Source: Zygnema cylindricum | Lineage: Eukaryota > Streptophyta > Zygnematophyceae > Zygnematales > Zygnemataceae | DNA: 49,239 bases | Assembly: GCA_037447655.1 (NCBI GenBank) | Contig: JBBHKE010000893.1 | Span: forward strand, 319,803-369,041 | Direction: 5' to 3' | Part shown: positions 21,401 to 31,900 of the stretch, piece after piece | Layout: every line of letters begins with the position of its first letter | Numbering within the stretch: the stretch's first letter is position 1 | Position numbers and translations under genes: made by a program | Notes under the pieces: model-generated | Seen by the model: only the letters and a program-made list of their open reading frames with translations | What the model was told of the DNA's origin: nothing | The model's database searches: none

Positions 21401-24400
21401 CCCAGCATGCCCAGGACATGCAGCTTCTCGCTCAGCAGTACGTGGGCCAGCACCGCACTGCAGGCCACGCAACACATGCAGCAACCAGCCACTCGTTGGT
21501 CATTTCTTCTTCAATTCCTCCGGGCAAGTGCTCGTCCATTGTTCTTTCGCTCATTTACTCATGTGTTTGTATGTTCATTCCTTCAGAAAATTGTTCGTCC
21601 ATTCCTTCGTTCGTGCAGTTGTTCGTTCACAAGTTCATGCTTTTGTGCGTTCACTAATTCATGCATTCATTTGTTTGTTCAATCATGCATTTCTTCGTTC
21701 ATTCATTCAGTCATTTGTTTGTTGATTCATTTGGTCATTCACTCATTTGTTCGTTCATTCATTTGTTTGTACTTTCTTCATGCGGTTGTTCGTTCCTTCG
21801 TACACTCATGCATTTGTCTGTTCATTCATTCACGCGTTAGTTCATTCCATTCAATCAATCATTCATTCATTCATTCATATTGTTCATGTTTGTTCATTCA
21901 TCGTTCATTCATTTGTTTATTCATTCAATTGTTCGTTCACACATTTGTGCATCGGTACGATCATTCAATCATGCATTTGTTTGTTCCTTCATTCGTTCAT
22001 ACATTTGTTCGATCATTCAATCATGCATTTGTTCATTCATTCACCATTCGTTCGTTTGTTTGTTCATTCATCCATGCATTCATGCGTTAGTTCATTCATT
22101 TGATCATGCATTTGTTCGTTCGTTCATTCATTCGTTCATAAATTTAATTTTCGTTCATTCAGTCATGCATTTGTTCCTTCTCATCGTTCATTCAGATCTT
22201 TGTTGGTTCGTCCATTCATACTTTTGTTTGCTCATTCGATCCTGTATTTCTTCATTCAGTGACTCATTTTTCATTCATTCATTCGTTCATCAATTATTCA
22301 TTTGCTTGCTCATTCATCCATGCATTGGTTGGTTGGTTCATTCATTCATTCATTCATTTATCCGTTCATTCATTTGTGAATTCATTAATTCATGTATTGT
22401 TAGTTCTTCCATTCATCATTTATTCGTTTGTTCATTCATACGTTCATACATTTGTTCATTCGTGCATTCATGCATTTGTTTGTTCATTCATTGATTCAAT
22501 TCTTCATTGAATTTTTGTCAATTTATTTCTTCATTCATTTATTCGTGTTCGTTCTTTCATTCATTCATTCATCTACTCAATCATTATTCATTCAGATGTT
22601 CATTCAGATGTTGCAGGTCGCTACTTCTAAGCAGCTTTGAAGGTGTCACTTGCTGGCTTCTTATTCAGTAAAAAAATGAAGGATCAACTATCCATACAAT
22701 ATCTCCTTCATTTAGTTACGCATACAGAATTTGTTTCTTGATTCTCTCAAGCAACTTAAAAGTTATCGTCTGGTAGGATTTCCAAGCAACAATTGGATTT
22801 GATATGGATTAAGGTAAATACAATGTACTTTGTTTGCATTGATAAAATAAACGACATTTGACCGGAGGATTGTTACAGCCCCTTTGATAATGATACCATT
22901 GGTTCCTATTAAATGTATGATTTGCAGCCACTCGTTGACAATGTTAAATGATTAATATGAACCAGATAGATAACTATGTGAGAAATGATTTTCATCTAGT
23001 TATTCTAATCAATTTGATTGCCAAGGCTATTACTTGTGATAAAAAGGTTGCTTCTTACTTAAAGAACACTTCTGAATTTATAAGAGATCCTAACTAAAAC
23101 AGTGATTGCATTGTAGCGGAGAATTCTATTGCTAGAAGGGATTCTGACCTGATGATGATGCTCAAAGCTCCCAGAGGAGTCACCAGAATGGCCGGAGCAA
23201 AAGCATACGCAGCAAAATTTGCCACCTCTCCCACAATCACTGGAACAGAGAGCTCCCAAACCTAACATTCACATTGTAACCACTTGAAACAGACTTCAAG
23301 AATGCCAAAGAAAGGTGAAAGGCCAGAGAAAGTGGACACATCAAATAAGGTCAAACATTGCATCCAGTTTTCGCCGGTCATTATGAAGTGACGAGCTTCC
23401 ATGGAACATCTTCAAATATAACGCAGTCGAATTTTTTCCTGGGCGTTCTCAGATTCAGATAACCATTTGACAAATCTCCACATCGATTTTGTCACCAAGA
23501 TCTGTTTGCAAGTTTGAAGTCATTGTCGGGAAAGTACCAATTACGGTCCATGTACAGTAACCACATAGCCAAAAAAACATGGCCGAAATCCACTCCTTTT
23601 TATTATTATTATCAACAGTCATACATTTTTGGGTTAAAAATACGCATGACTGAATTAGTGTAAAAGTGAGCAAATTGTGTATGTGATCGTACAAAAGCAG
23701 CTAACACGATCGTAGGTAGACAAAATGATTAATTTGACATCACAGCAAGGCCTAAAAGATAAGAGTTACGAGACGTAATCAACATATTTTCACGAGGTCT
23801 TGACTCTTGAAATAAAGCGTAGTTGAGATAAAATCTCGTAGGCAAAAATTCAGAGTCTTCAGAAAATTGTCAGACAAGAATACTGTCAGGTGTTTTACCA
23901 AAAATCTTATTGATAAATAATAGTAAAAAATTGTTGAAGTGGATGGGCTAACAGAACTAACGAAAATTTATGATTTTCTTTTTTGTTTTCCACAATCCAG
24001 TAATTTATGTAGAGGCTCTCCAATCGTGCATACGATTCACAAGACAGGATAAAAAAATGAAACCTTTGACACAGCCTTAAAGGTGTTTAAAATTTGTACT
24101 CTATACAATGAGATTCAAACACAATAAAATTTGCACTATTATGCCTTAATTTGTATCCAAAGATTTATGTTTGTGTCTCTGCTGCATAGCGTTCGAAGCA
24201 TTCCTATTATTTTAATCATTAACGTTCTCCTTCTCTTTCTCCTTCTCCTCCTCCTCCTCCTCCTTATTATTATCGGCAAAAGTTGAGATGAAAGTGAAAG
24301 AGACTCTTTCCTATCCTCACTAAAGCAGAGGGTTGTCCGGTGCAACAAAAGGAAGGAGAAAAAAGACTCGAAGAAAGAGTTGACAAAGAGAGATAGTCGA

Positions 24401-25342
24401 GATGAAGTGAGGGAGAGATGGAGAGAGGGAGAGGGAGAGGGAGAGATGCCACTCACTGGATATCATTCCCGCCCACCAAAGAGGCTCATACAAATACGAG
24501 TAGCCGCCAAGACCTGAGGAGGGAAGGGAGGGAGAGAGCATACAAATTCAAACAGACTTCTAGTAGCCTTGAAGAGAGAGAGGCATGAGGCAAAGGGGAG
24601 TGCAGGGAGAGGGATGGCATGGAAGGGAGTGGAGAAAGACAAGAGAAGCGATCAAGGGGGAGATGAGAAGAGAGGAAAGATAAGTCAAATGAGAACAGAG
24701 TCCAAACGCAATGGAAATGGAACAAAAGAGAAGGGAGATCAGATGATGATGATGATGTGATAAAGATGTAGATGATGTGAAGATGTGAAGTGATGATGTG
24801 AGAGATGTAGCGATGATGTAAAGGATGAATGATGTGACTCAGATATGTGAACATGATTGATGTGGACAATGTGGACGGATAAAGATGGAGACGATGATGG
24901 GAGGGTGAGCGATGGTGAGTGATGTGATGTGATAAGCAGGATGAAAGAGAGATGAGATGATATTATGATGGCGTCGCGAGATCCTGATATTGATTATTGC
25001 ACGATGACTGATATGAGAAGAACGCCAAGAAACACGCGAGGAACAACCTGACCCAACAGATTGATGCTCCATTGTTGATCACGATTGTCGAAACCGCCAG
25101 AGGCCTGTTGAATCCATTAAGAATACATTGATCAAGATTGATGATGTCACGAAACGATCTTCCGTTTTCCTCCGTGGCCCCCGCCTTCCTGAGGCCCTTC
25201 TTCTTGACTATGAAGCTCGCGCCGATGAACAGCGAGGAGCTCAGCGCCAGAACAGCCCCTTCTCGTTGTCGTCCAGACCCCGACCCCCGGCCCCGCCCCC
25301 CGCCCCCGCCTCTCCTCCCTCCCTCCCCGCCAGGGCGTCCAT
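18460..25342 (-). CDS. NIPA-family magnesium transporter (at least eight exons)
   Basis: Exons on the minus strand: 25342-25151, 24513-24457, 23239-23149, 21457-21297, 20662-20535, 20116-19979, 19125-19033, 18580-18460. All later junctions keep phase. NIPA signatures appear in order: [154 protein letters not shown]. These form the family's ~9 membrane helices for Mg2+ uptake in the plasma or endosomal membrane. Exon 1 begins [15 protein letters not shown]; after DDNEKG the frame must shift by one base at a four-base G run (25259-25256) to read AVLALSSS. The exon 1 donor (GTGACA) is weak and the C-terminal tail after DHSDLSPAI is unresolved. Introns hold GA, TTCA and GATG repeats. Confidence 0.88.
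18619..18702. repeat. 42-bp perfect tandem duplication in NIPA intron 7
   Basis: Two identical pyrimidine-rich 42-bp units (18619-18660, 18661-18702), each starting TTCCTCTCTCCCTCTCGTTC. Confidence 0.85.
19343..19535. mobile_element. Family B inverted-repeat element, copy 1
   Basis: The left end CTGTTATTAGCGTTGATGC followed by a T run pairs with a right-end A run plus CATCGCACGATG. The core contains GTGCACACCTCTGATTTCC, GAAGGTAAGAATTGTACC and GTCGGACGTGTGCATGG, as in the other family B copies. It lies in a NIPA intron. Confidence 0.5.
19536..19737. mobile_element. Family B inverted-repeat element, copy 2, directly adjacent
   Basis: Starts AAACCGTTATTAAAGCTAATG plus a T run and ends with an A run plus TCATAAACGTTATCATC. 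The core has CAAAAGGTAATAGTCTTACC, TTCCAATCGGTCAAATTCC and ACACACAGAAAAAC. It is head to tail with copy 1. Confidence 0.5.
21040..21290. repeat. GA/AAG-rich tract abutting NIPA exon 4
   Basis: Purine-rich on the + strand, beginning a few bases inside the intron after exon 4 on the sense strand. Confidence 0.8.
21520..22600. repeat. 1.1 kb degenerate (TTCA)n / (TTCATTCATTYG)n array
   Basis: A tetranucleotide array with a superimposed ~12-nt pattern (GTTCATTCATTTGTTCGTTC). It fills the NIPA intron upstream of exon 4 on the sense strand. Because the 4-nt unit rarely makes stops on the + strand it produces long Phe-Ile-His-Ser open frames in all three frames; I treat these as artefacts. Confidence 0.9.
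24360..24450. repeat. GA-rich tract next to NIPA exon 2 donor
   Basis: Interrupted (GAGAGG)n on the + strand, ending at the GTGAGT donor of exon 2 (minus strand). Confidence 0.75.
24735..24960. repeat. (GATG)n / GATGTGA-type degenerate repeat
   Basis: Imperfect repeats of GATGAT, GATGTGA and AAGATGTGA in the NIPA intron between exons 1 and 2. Confidence 0.8.
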
Positions 25343-25366
25343 CGGAAGAGTCAGAGTTGCCAGGGT

Positions 25367-25376
25367 GCCACGTGGC
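25367..25376. promoter_or_regulatory. Palindromic G-box upstream of NIPA
   Basis: GCCACGTGGC is a perfect 10-bp palindrome containing CACGTG, 25 bp before the NIPA start codon. A regulatory role is inferred from motif and position. Confidence 0.4.
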
Positions 25377-25560
25377 GGCAGATAGAGAGAGAGAGAGAGG
25401 AGGTGAGAAGAGAGGGAAAGGTTGACGAGGAAACTTTTCTTCCTGCCTTTTGTTTTCTCCTTTTTTTCGATTTGTTTTGTTTTGTTTTTTGAAGTTATGT
25501 TTCGGATCGGAAAGTTGGGAAGGTGGGAATAGAAGGTAGGAGAGTACACAGTACAGTAAT

Positions 25561-25602
25561 TTACTGTACTGTACTGTAACGTACTGTACTGTACTGTACT
25601 GC
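25561..25602. repeat. (TACTG)n microsatellite
   Basis: About eight pentamers with one interruption (GTAAC). A short inverted match, ACACAGTACAGTAA, lies just before it. Confidence 0.85.
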
Positions 25603-26335
25603 AGGTTGGAACGTCCAGATTATATTTGGGGAAAGGAAGGTTCTGTTACGGAACGGCAAACTGTATGGCGATGGCCGCTACTCTCGCTGATCGAAGGAGG
25701 GAAATCTTCAACCGTCCAGATGACCGTGTGCGGTTAGGATGCAGTACGATGAAGTAGGTGCTGTGATGACGTAGGCACAGCGACAGAAGTCGGTGTGGAA
25801 GTCTTTCGTCGCAAAGAAGCGGGTCTGCTTCGCTGGGAACCATTAGTAGTACGCCACGTAGGATCAAGTAAAGGGGGATTGTTATACCGCGGTATACCTC
25901 AAAAAAAAAGACTTTCCGTATACCTCCGCCAGGCAGGGTACAGCACGGCGTTTTCGTACTTTTCGGATTTGCCGTAGACCAAGAACTGGGTCGAATCGAT
26001 TCGGAAAGCGACGAATCTCAACACCCTGTTAGATTGACCAAAGATTTACGTTAGATTGACCCAACACGAATCACAAAAACGCAAGAGCTTTAGTGGATAG
26101 GCCTTGAAAGCCACTTTATTGCCTGCCACAAAAGGCCACGTCAGTTTTCACTAGATATAACCATGGCCACGATTGTCCCTTCTTCTCTCTTGTCTCCTCC
26201 CAATATTTCCCTTCCGTACAGATGTGATCCAGGAATTTCTTTTCTCCACATGACAAAGAGCGCCAGTTGATTCATTTCTCTTCTTTCAGAACTCATGGAT
26301 CAACTCATTTGCTTGGACTCAACATTAGGACCAAC

Positions 26336-28616
26336 ATGGAAACTGTTTGTCTTGGGAAAAGCTTTTTAGGGAACAGGTTGCTAGGAAACGACAAGAATAC
26401 GATTCATCCTTTCTTGTCAGTTTTTCCCGAATCGAATGATAGTCAGAATGGTAAAGCCAACATTGAGAATAAATCAGTTTCGAGCCGTTTTGTCGTTAGT
26501 GCTGTTGTTAAGAGGAGTCCGAAAAGGCTGAAATATGCTTCTATTAGACGATCAAATGTAAGTTGAATTTTCAGCTTTGTATCATTTTTATTTTTCATTT
26601 ATAGTTATTACAGATTTTTATTAAAAATGTGTCATATGCTTCATACAATGCACTATATGGACAGAATTAGGTATGAATCAAGTTTATAGTTTCAAACTAA
26701 GTTCAAGTTTCTCTAGTTTCAGTTTAATTTGAAGTTCAAAGTTAAGTTCAAGTTTTTTATTTCTCCTTTGTCTTATAAAAGTGGCTGGAAACTGGCTATG
26801 TATCTCATTTCTTTTTTTCAGATGGAGATATGCTCCTGGAGAGTAGGGAAGGAGGGAGGGAGGGAGGGGGAGGAGGGAGGGAGGGAGGAGGGAAGGAGGG
26901 AGGGAGGGAGGGAGGGAGGGAGGGAGGGAGGGAGGGGTATGAGGTCGACAGAGACCTGACTGATGAAGTCACTGTTTGTTTGACTATAGCAAAAGGTATG
27001 TCTGTGGTCTGTTATTGGGATTACTTTACAAGTAACGTTTTCTCTCCCATTAATGCAAAGAAATGTATTGTGCTCTTTAACTGTATTCCAGAACCTTGTT
27101 TGTCCTAATCAACCATCTGTATTTTTACTTGTTATAAATCCTACATGTTATGTTATATTGTGTTTTCTGGGCCTAAGATGTCAGGATGACAGTCTGCTAT
27201 ATTTGGAAGTCGATCCTTTTGATGTGGATGCGACCCGTTTGGAACCTATAGCAACAACGATAAAGAATGGGGGCATTGGAGTTATTCCTACAGATACTGT
27301 GTGAGGCCTACCAATCCTCAAATTCCTATTGTGCCAATGAAATACCTTTACACATATTTTTTATTTTTTGAGTATTTATGCTGACAATATTTTACCTCTA
27401 AGCATCTTTCCTGGAAGGTAAAATACTGTCAGTGTTTTTGCCTCTTGCTATGGTTTTAGGAAGCAAACACATGAAGATCTTCAAAATTTTATTGTCTAGA
27501 TTCATTTTTGTAGGGATTGGCAAATTATAACCTTGTGAATTAGGGAATGTTTCATGAGAGTTACTGTTATGTTTTTCCTTCAAGTAAGAGGATGCATTGG
27601 ACAATGAGTCTTATGTTTGGCTGTAAAAGCAGTGTGACCTGTTGCCTTCATTGTACGCTGTCAAGAGAAGTACTATCTGTTGTTATTTTTGGCGTAGCAT
27701 CTGGATGTTATATTAATTATTTATCAATTTTATCAATCCCTTATGAATTTTCTAACTTGTTTGCCAATCATATGTCTTTGCTGAAATTAACCTTCTCCCA
27801 AAGCTAATTTTCAGTTAGTCCACTTTTAACCAGACTTCGCACTGACTGCGTTAAGGCTTTTTAATAGTACCATCCATTCCAAACAAAAATATTTTAGCAA
27901 ACAAATAGTACACTGTATCGTCTGTTTTTTATGCCAGTTACATCATTTTCTCTAGGCACTCATGTCCGATTCTCATTTGGAGACTGTCAATCGAAAGGAA
28001 AGAATCTTAACTTTCCATCGCAACCTTCATATTAATAGTCTGACAAGTGTGCACGGAGAAAAAATGATTCAATTGGCGAAGAAACATTAACGCTATAACA
28101 ATACACGGGGTACTTTAGACTCTCTACCATAGCTGACTATGTATCGATGTTTCTGCAGATATGCAATTGTTTGTGACCTCAAGAATCGGGCTGCTGTGGA
28201 AAGGCTTTACAGGTATCGGTCGATCCCCTGGAAACGCCTGTCTCCTCCTCTATGGGCCATAGTCGCGTTTTGAAGGGCGAGTTGACATGTCCATCGTTCT
28301 AATTGCTCTAAGGATGAAACCTCGAAAAAACAGAAAAGCTTGAAATAAATCTTAGAGATTTTAGGGTTTGGTTTCCAACCCTAAGCTGAGTTAGTTAGAG
28401 AATCTCCGGCTCGATGGTGGGTCAATTTTTTTGTTTAGTTTCAATATGTTCTGTGAAAAGCCTGACCACTCTTCCAATATATATTTCCTCCCCATTGATT
28501 CATCTTTACATTGGAAGGTTTTATTTGGGGAAGTATGTATTGCAGTAGTTTACATCTGCTTGAATCTGTTTCTTGTTTGGTGATTTTGCAGGGTGAAGAA
28601 TATGGATCCAAAAAAG
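26336..28616 (+). CDS. YrdC-domain (Sua5/YciO/YrdC) protein, 5' part only (four exons)
   Basis: Exons 26336-26557, 27185-27300, 28159-28212 and 28592-28616 join in phase to 139 codons. The first ~65 residues look like an organelle presequence (Ser/Asn-rich, then SSRFVVSAVV), followed by KRSPKRLKYASIRR, DDSLLYLEVDPFDVDATRLE, GGIGVIPTDTVYAIVCDLKN, RAAVERLYRVKNMDPKK. GVIPTDTVYA is the YrdC nucleotide-binding signature; the family includes threonylcarbamoyl-AMP synthases for tRNA t6A. The closest match I recall is a plant YrdC-like protein annotated as RibB-like. Family members need another ~130 residues; I find no continuation on either side of the gap. The ATG at 26336 is the first in frame. 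An earlier TTG at 26267 could only count as an artefactual start. Intron 1 carries a (GGGA)n tract. Confidence 0.82.
26846..26938. repeat. (GGGA)n microsatellite in YrdC intron 1
   Basis: Near-perfect tetranucleotide run, directly downstream of a spurious TTTCAG acceptor-like site. Open frames through it (Gly-Arg-Glu repeats) are rejected because exon 1 joins the 27185 exon exactly as in the family. Confidence 0.9.
27955..28130. mobile_element. Family B element, copy 3, in YrdC intron
   Basis: The core has GGCACTCATGTCCGATTCTC, GAAAGGAAAGAATCTTAACT and CTGACAAGTGTGCACGGAGA followed by an A run. The right end is AACATTAACGCTATAACA. Ends are degenerate. Confidence 0.5.
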
Positions 28617-28908
28617 GTGAACTTTTTTTTTCTCCTCTCCTTTTCCTTTATTTTTCTGTAATATTCCCGTGAAAGTATACCACTCCGAACAAGCATATGG
28701 GGAATGAAAATTTGAAAGCCCCAATTTCATAGAAGAGACGTAAGAATTGGATTAAGATAATCAATCGTTTTTACTTTTATACCGATTTAGAATTTTCTGT
28801 TAGAGGGAAAATAAATTAAAAATCTGGCTCTTTGTTTGTGTTTAGAACATCATGAATTAACCATATGGACCTGAACTTTTGACCGCTAAAGCTTTACAGT
28901 CTAAAACA

Positions 28909-31900
28909 GGACCCTTCCCTCCCTCCCTCCCTCCCTCCCTCCCCCTCCCTCCCTCNNNNNNNNNNAGAGAGGGAAAGAGAGCAGGATAAAGGGAGGAAGG
29001 GAAGGGAGAGGGAGGGAGGGAGAGAGGGAGAGAGGGATAGAGGGAGAGAGATTGGGGGAGAGGAAAAGAGGTAGAGGGAGAGGGATAGAGGGAGAGGAGA
29101 GAGGGATAGAGAGGGAAGGAGGGAAATAGGACGAGAGAAAGGGAGAGAAAGAGGGATATGGAGGGAAAGGAAGGAGGAGAGAGCGAGAGAGAGAAAAGAG
29201 ATTGAGAGAGCAGGGAGAGAGAAAATAGAGGAGAGAGATATGAGGGGGAGATGGGAAGAGAGAAAGGGAGCGAGAGAGAGAATAATTTGACACCGAGGGA
29301 AGATAGAAGAGAAAGACGGAAAGAGAGAAGTGAGAGAGAGAGACGGAGAAAAAAAAATAGAGGAGTGAAAACGAGAGAGTGGGGGAGAGAGGGAGAGAAA
29401 ATAGAGAGAGAGAGAGAAGAAGAGAGACAGATTGAGAGAGAGGTAGAGGGAGAAATTCAGAGTGGGAGAGAGATGGAGAAAAAGGTTCGAGTGAGAAATT
29501 AAAGAGAAAAAGAGAGAGGGAGATGGGAAGTGAGAGGAGAGGAGAAAAGGGAGATAGAGAGGAAGAGAGAGGCGAGAGAGAGGGATAGCGGAGAGGAAGT
29601 GAAAGATTAAGAGATAGGGAAAGAGGTAAAGGGAGATAGTCAGGAAGAGAGGTGGGGAGATAGCGAGAAGGATAGGGGACAGAGCGAGAGGGCGAGAGAG
29701 ATATTGAGATAGAGGAAAGGAGAGATGGAGAAAGAATGGGATGGAGAGAGGGGGGGAGAAAGATAAAGGGAGAGAGGTAGACAAGAGAGTGTGAGGTAGG
29801 AGAAAGAGCGAGCGAAAGAGGAGAGTAAGAGGGAGGGAGAGAGAGAGGGAGACGGAGGGAATGAGGGAGAGAGAGAGAGGAGAGAGGGGGTGAGCAAGAG
29901 GAGATATTGAAGAGGAGAGAGAGATGTATAGATGAGACAGAGGAGGGGGGGGGGTGAGATACCAATATAAAGAGAGAGGAGAGAGAGGAGAGAGAGGGAG
30001 AGAGAGGGGAAAAAAAAAGAGGGAAAGGCGAGAATGGAGAGAGAGGGAGAGAGAGAGGAAGGGAGAGAGGAGAGGGAGGCATAGAGATAGTGTAAGACAG
30101 AGATGTAGAGAGCAACAAAGAAAGAGGGGGGGGGGGAGGGGGAGACAGAGAGAGAGGAAGAGAGAGAGGGAGGGGAAGAAATAAGGAGTGAGAGTTAGAA
30201 GAGAGGAGAGAGAGGGATAGATCTGGGGAGAGAGTAGGGGAGAGAGTGACGAGAGAGAAAGTTAGAGACAGATAAAGAGAGAGGGATTGAGAGAGCCTTG
30301 CTCCCTCTCACTTCTCTCTCCCTCTCCCCCCTCTCTCCCTCTATCTCTGTCTGTCTCTTTGTCTCTATCTCGAGAGAGAGAGAGAGTGAGAGAGAGAGAG
30401 GTGGGAGGGGTATTGGAAAGACGATAGGGAGAAGGAGAGATAGCGGAGGGATCATAAAGAGAGAGATATAGGGGAGAGAGGGAGGGAAAGAGGGGCAGAG
30501 CGAGGGAGAGAGAGAGAGAATAGACAGAGGGAGGGTGAGAGGGAGGGGGAGTGCGAGAGAGAGATAGAAAGGAAGGGACAGAGAGAGGGTGAGAGGAAAG
30601 TGTGAGAGAGAAGAGTGAGAGAGATAGATAGAGAGAGGGGAAAGAGAGCGATAGAAAGAGAGGAGAGAGGAGAGTGAGAGAAAGGAAGATCGGGGGAGAG
30701 AGAGAAAGTGCGAGAGAGAGATAGGCAAAGTGAGTGAGGTGGAGAGAGAGAGAGCGGGAGGGTATGAGGGAGGGAAAGAGAGAGGAGAGGGGAGAGTGAG
30801 AGGAAAGAGAGGGGGTGAGGGAGGGGGAGAGAAAGAGATGAGAGAGATTGGGGTAGTAGGCGAGAGATGGAGAGAGGGAGGATTGAGAAAAGGAGATTGA
30901 GAAAAGAGGGGGAGAGGGAGATTGGGAGAGAGATAGAGGGAGAGAGAGGAGTCGAAAGGGAGAGAGGAGGGGAAGAGGGACAAAGAGAACGAGAGAGAGG
31001 AATAGAAGAGAAAAAGAGGAGAGAGGAGAGAGAGATTGAGAGAGAGGAAGAGAGATAGAGAAAGAAGAGATGAGGAGATGGAGAGAGATCAAGAAGAAGA
31101 GAGAGGGCGTAGGAGAGAGATAGAGAATAAGAGATAAAAAGAGGGAGAGGGAGGGAGAGAGAGAGGACAGAGAGGGAGACAGAGGGGGAGAGGGAGATAG
31201 AGGAGAGAGAAAGAAAGAGAGGGAATGAGATATAGAGAGAAAGCGATAGAGGGAGGGAGACAATGAGAGAGGGGTGGAGAGCGAGCGGGAAGGTAAGAGA
31301 AAGAGAAAGAGAGAGAGATGAGAGAAGAGAGAGAGGGAGACCAATGGAGAGAGAAGGATAGGGAAGGAGTGAGAGAGGGGAGAGAGAGAGGAGAGTGAGA
31401 GGGAGAGGGGGACAGATATAGAGAGAGGGATAAGGGAGAGAGAGATAGTGAGGGAGAGAGAGAGGGAGAAAGGGAGGGAGGATAGTGAGGGAGAGAGAGA
31501 GAGAGGGAGAAAGGGAGGGAGGGAGAGGGAGTGAGAAAGACGGACAGAGATGGGAGAGAGAGAGTGCGAGAGAAGAAAAAGAGAGAGGGAGAGAGGGAGA
31601 GAGTGAGCGAGAGAGGAAGAGAGAGGGAGATAGAGGAGAGGGAGGAGAGGGAGGGAGAGTGAGAGGTGGGGATACGAAGAGAGCGAGAGAGAGGGAGGGA
31701 GAAAGAGGGATGGAAAGGGAAGGAGGGGGGAAGGTGGGGAGGCAGGGAGGGGAGTGGGAGGGAGGAAGGCGGTGGGAGAGGGGGGCAGACAGGGTGGGAG
31801 AGAGGGAGCGAGGGTGGGAGGTAGGAAGGGAGGAAGGATTGATTGAGGGGGGAAGGGTGGAAGAATAGCTGGAGGGAGGGACTGTTGGAGGGAGCGGGAG

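Larger units (their letters stand above)
25343..26335. promoter_or_regulatory. Shared region between divergent NIPA and YrdC genes
   Basis: About 1 kb separates the two start codons. It contains the G-box at 25367-25376, a CCACGTCA box at 26136-26143, a GA tract (25383-25420) and a TACTG microsatellite (25561-25602). A short upstream ATG frame (26163-26270) precedes the YrdC start and could act as an upstream ORF if transcribed. Confidence 0.45.

Noticed and set aside
21302-22494. 262-, 204- and 118-codon plus-strand frames rich in Phe-Ile-His-Ser
   Set aside because: Products of the TTCA tetranucleotide array in overlapping frames, inside a NIPA intron on the opposite strand.
26822-27108. 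Exon-like frame through the (GGGA)n tract in YrdC intron 1 (ending VTVCLTIAKG before GTATGT)
   Set aside because: Exon 1 joins the 27185 exon in phase and matches the family (KRLKY... then DDSLLYLEVDP) without it; the extra exon would insert Gly-Arg-Glu repeats and break the frame.
28894-31344. Long minus-strand Ser/Leu/Pro-rich frames (up to 405 codons) across the GA array
   Set aside because: They arise from CT-rich simple sequence without stops, appear in several frames at once and cross the N gap; no protein features.
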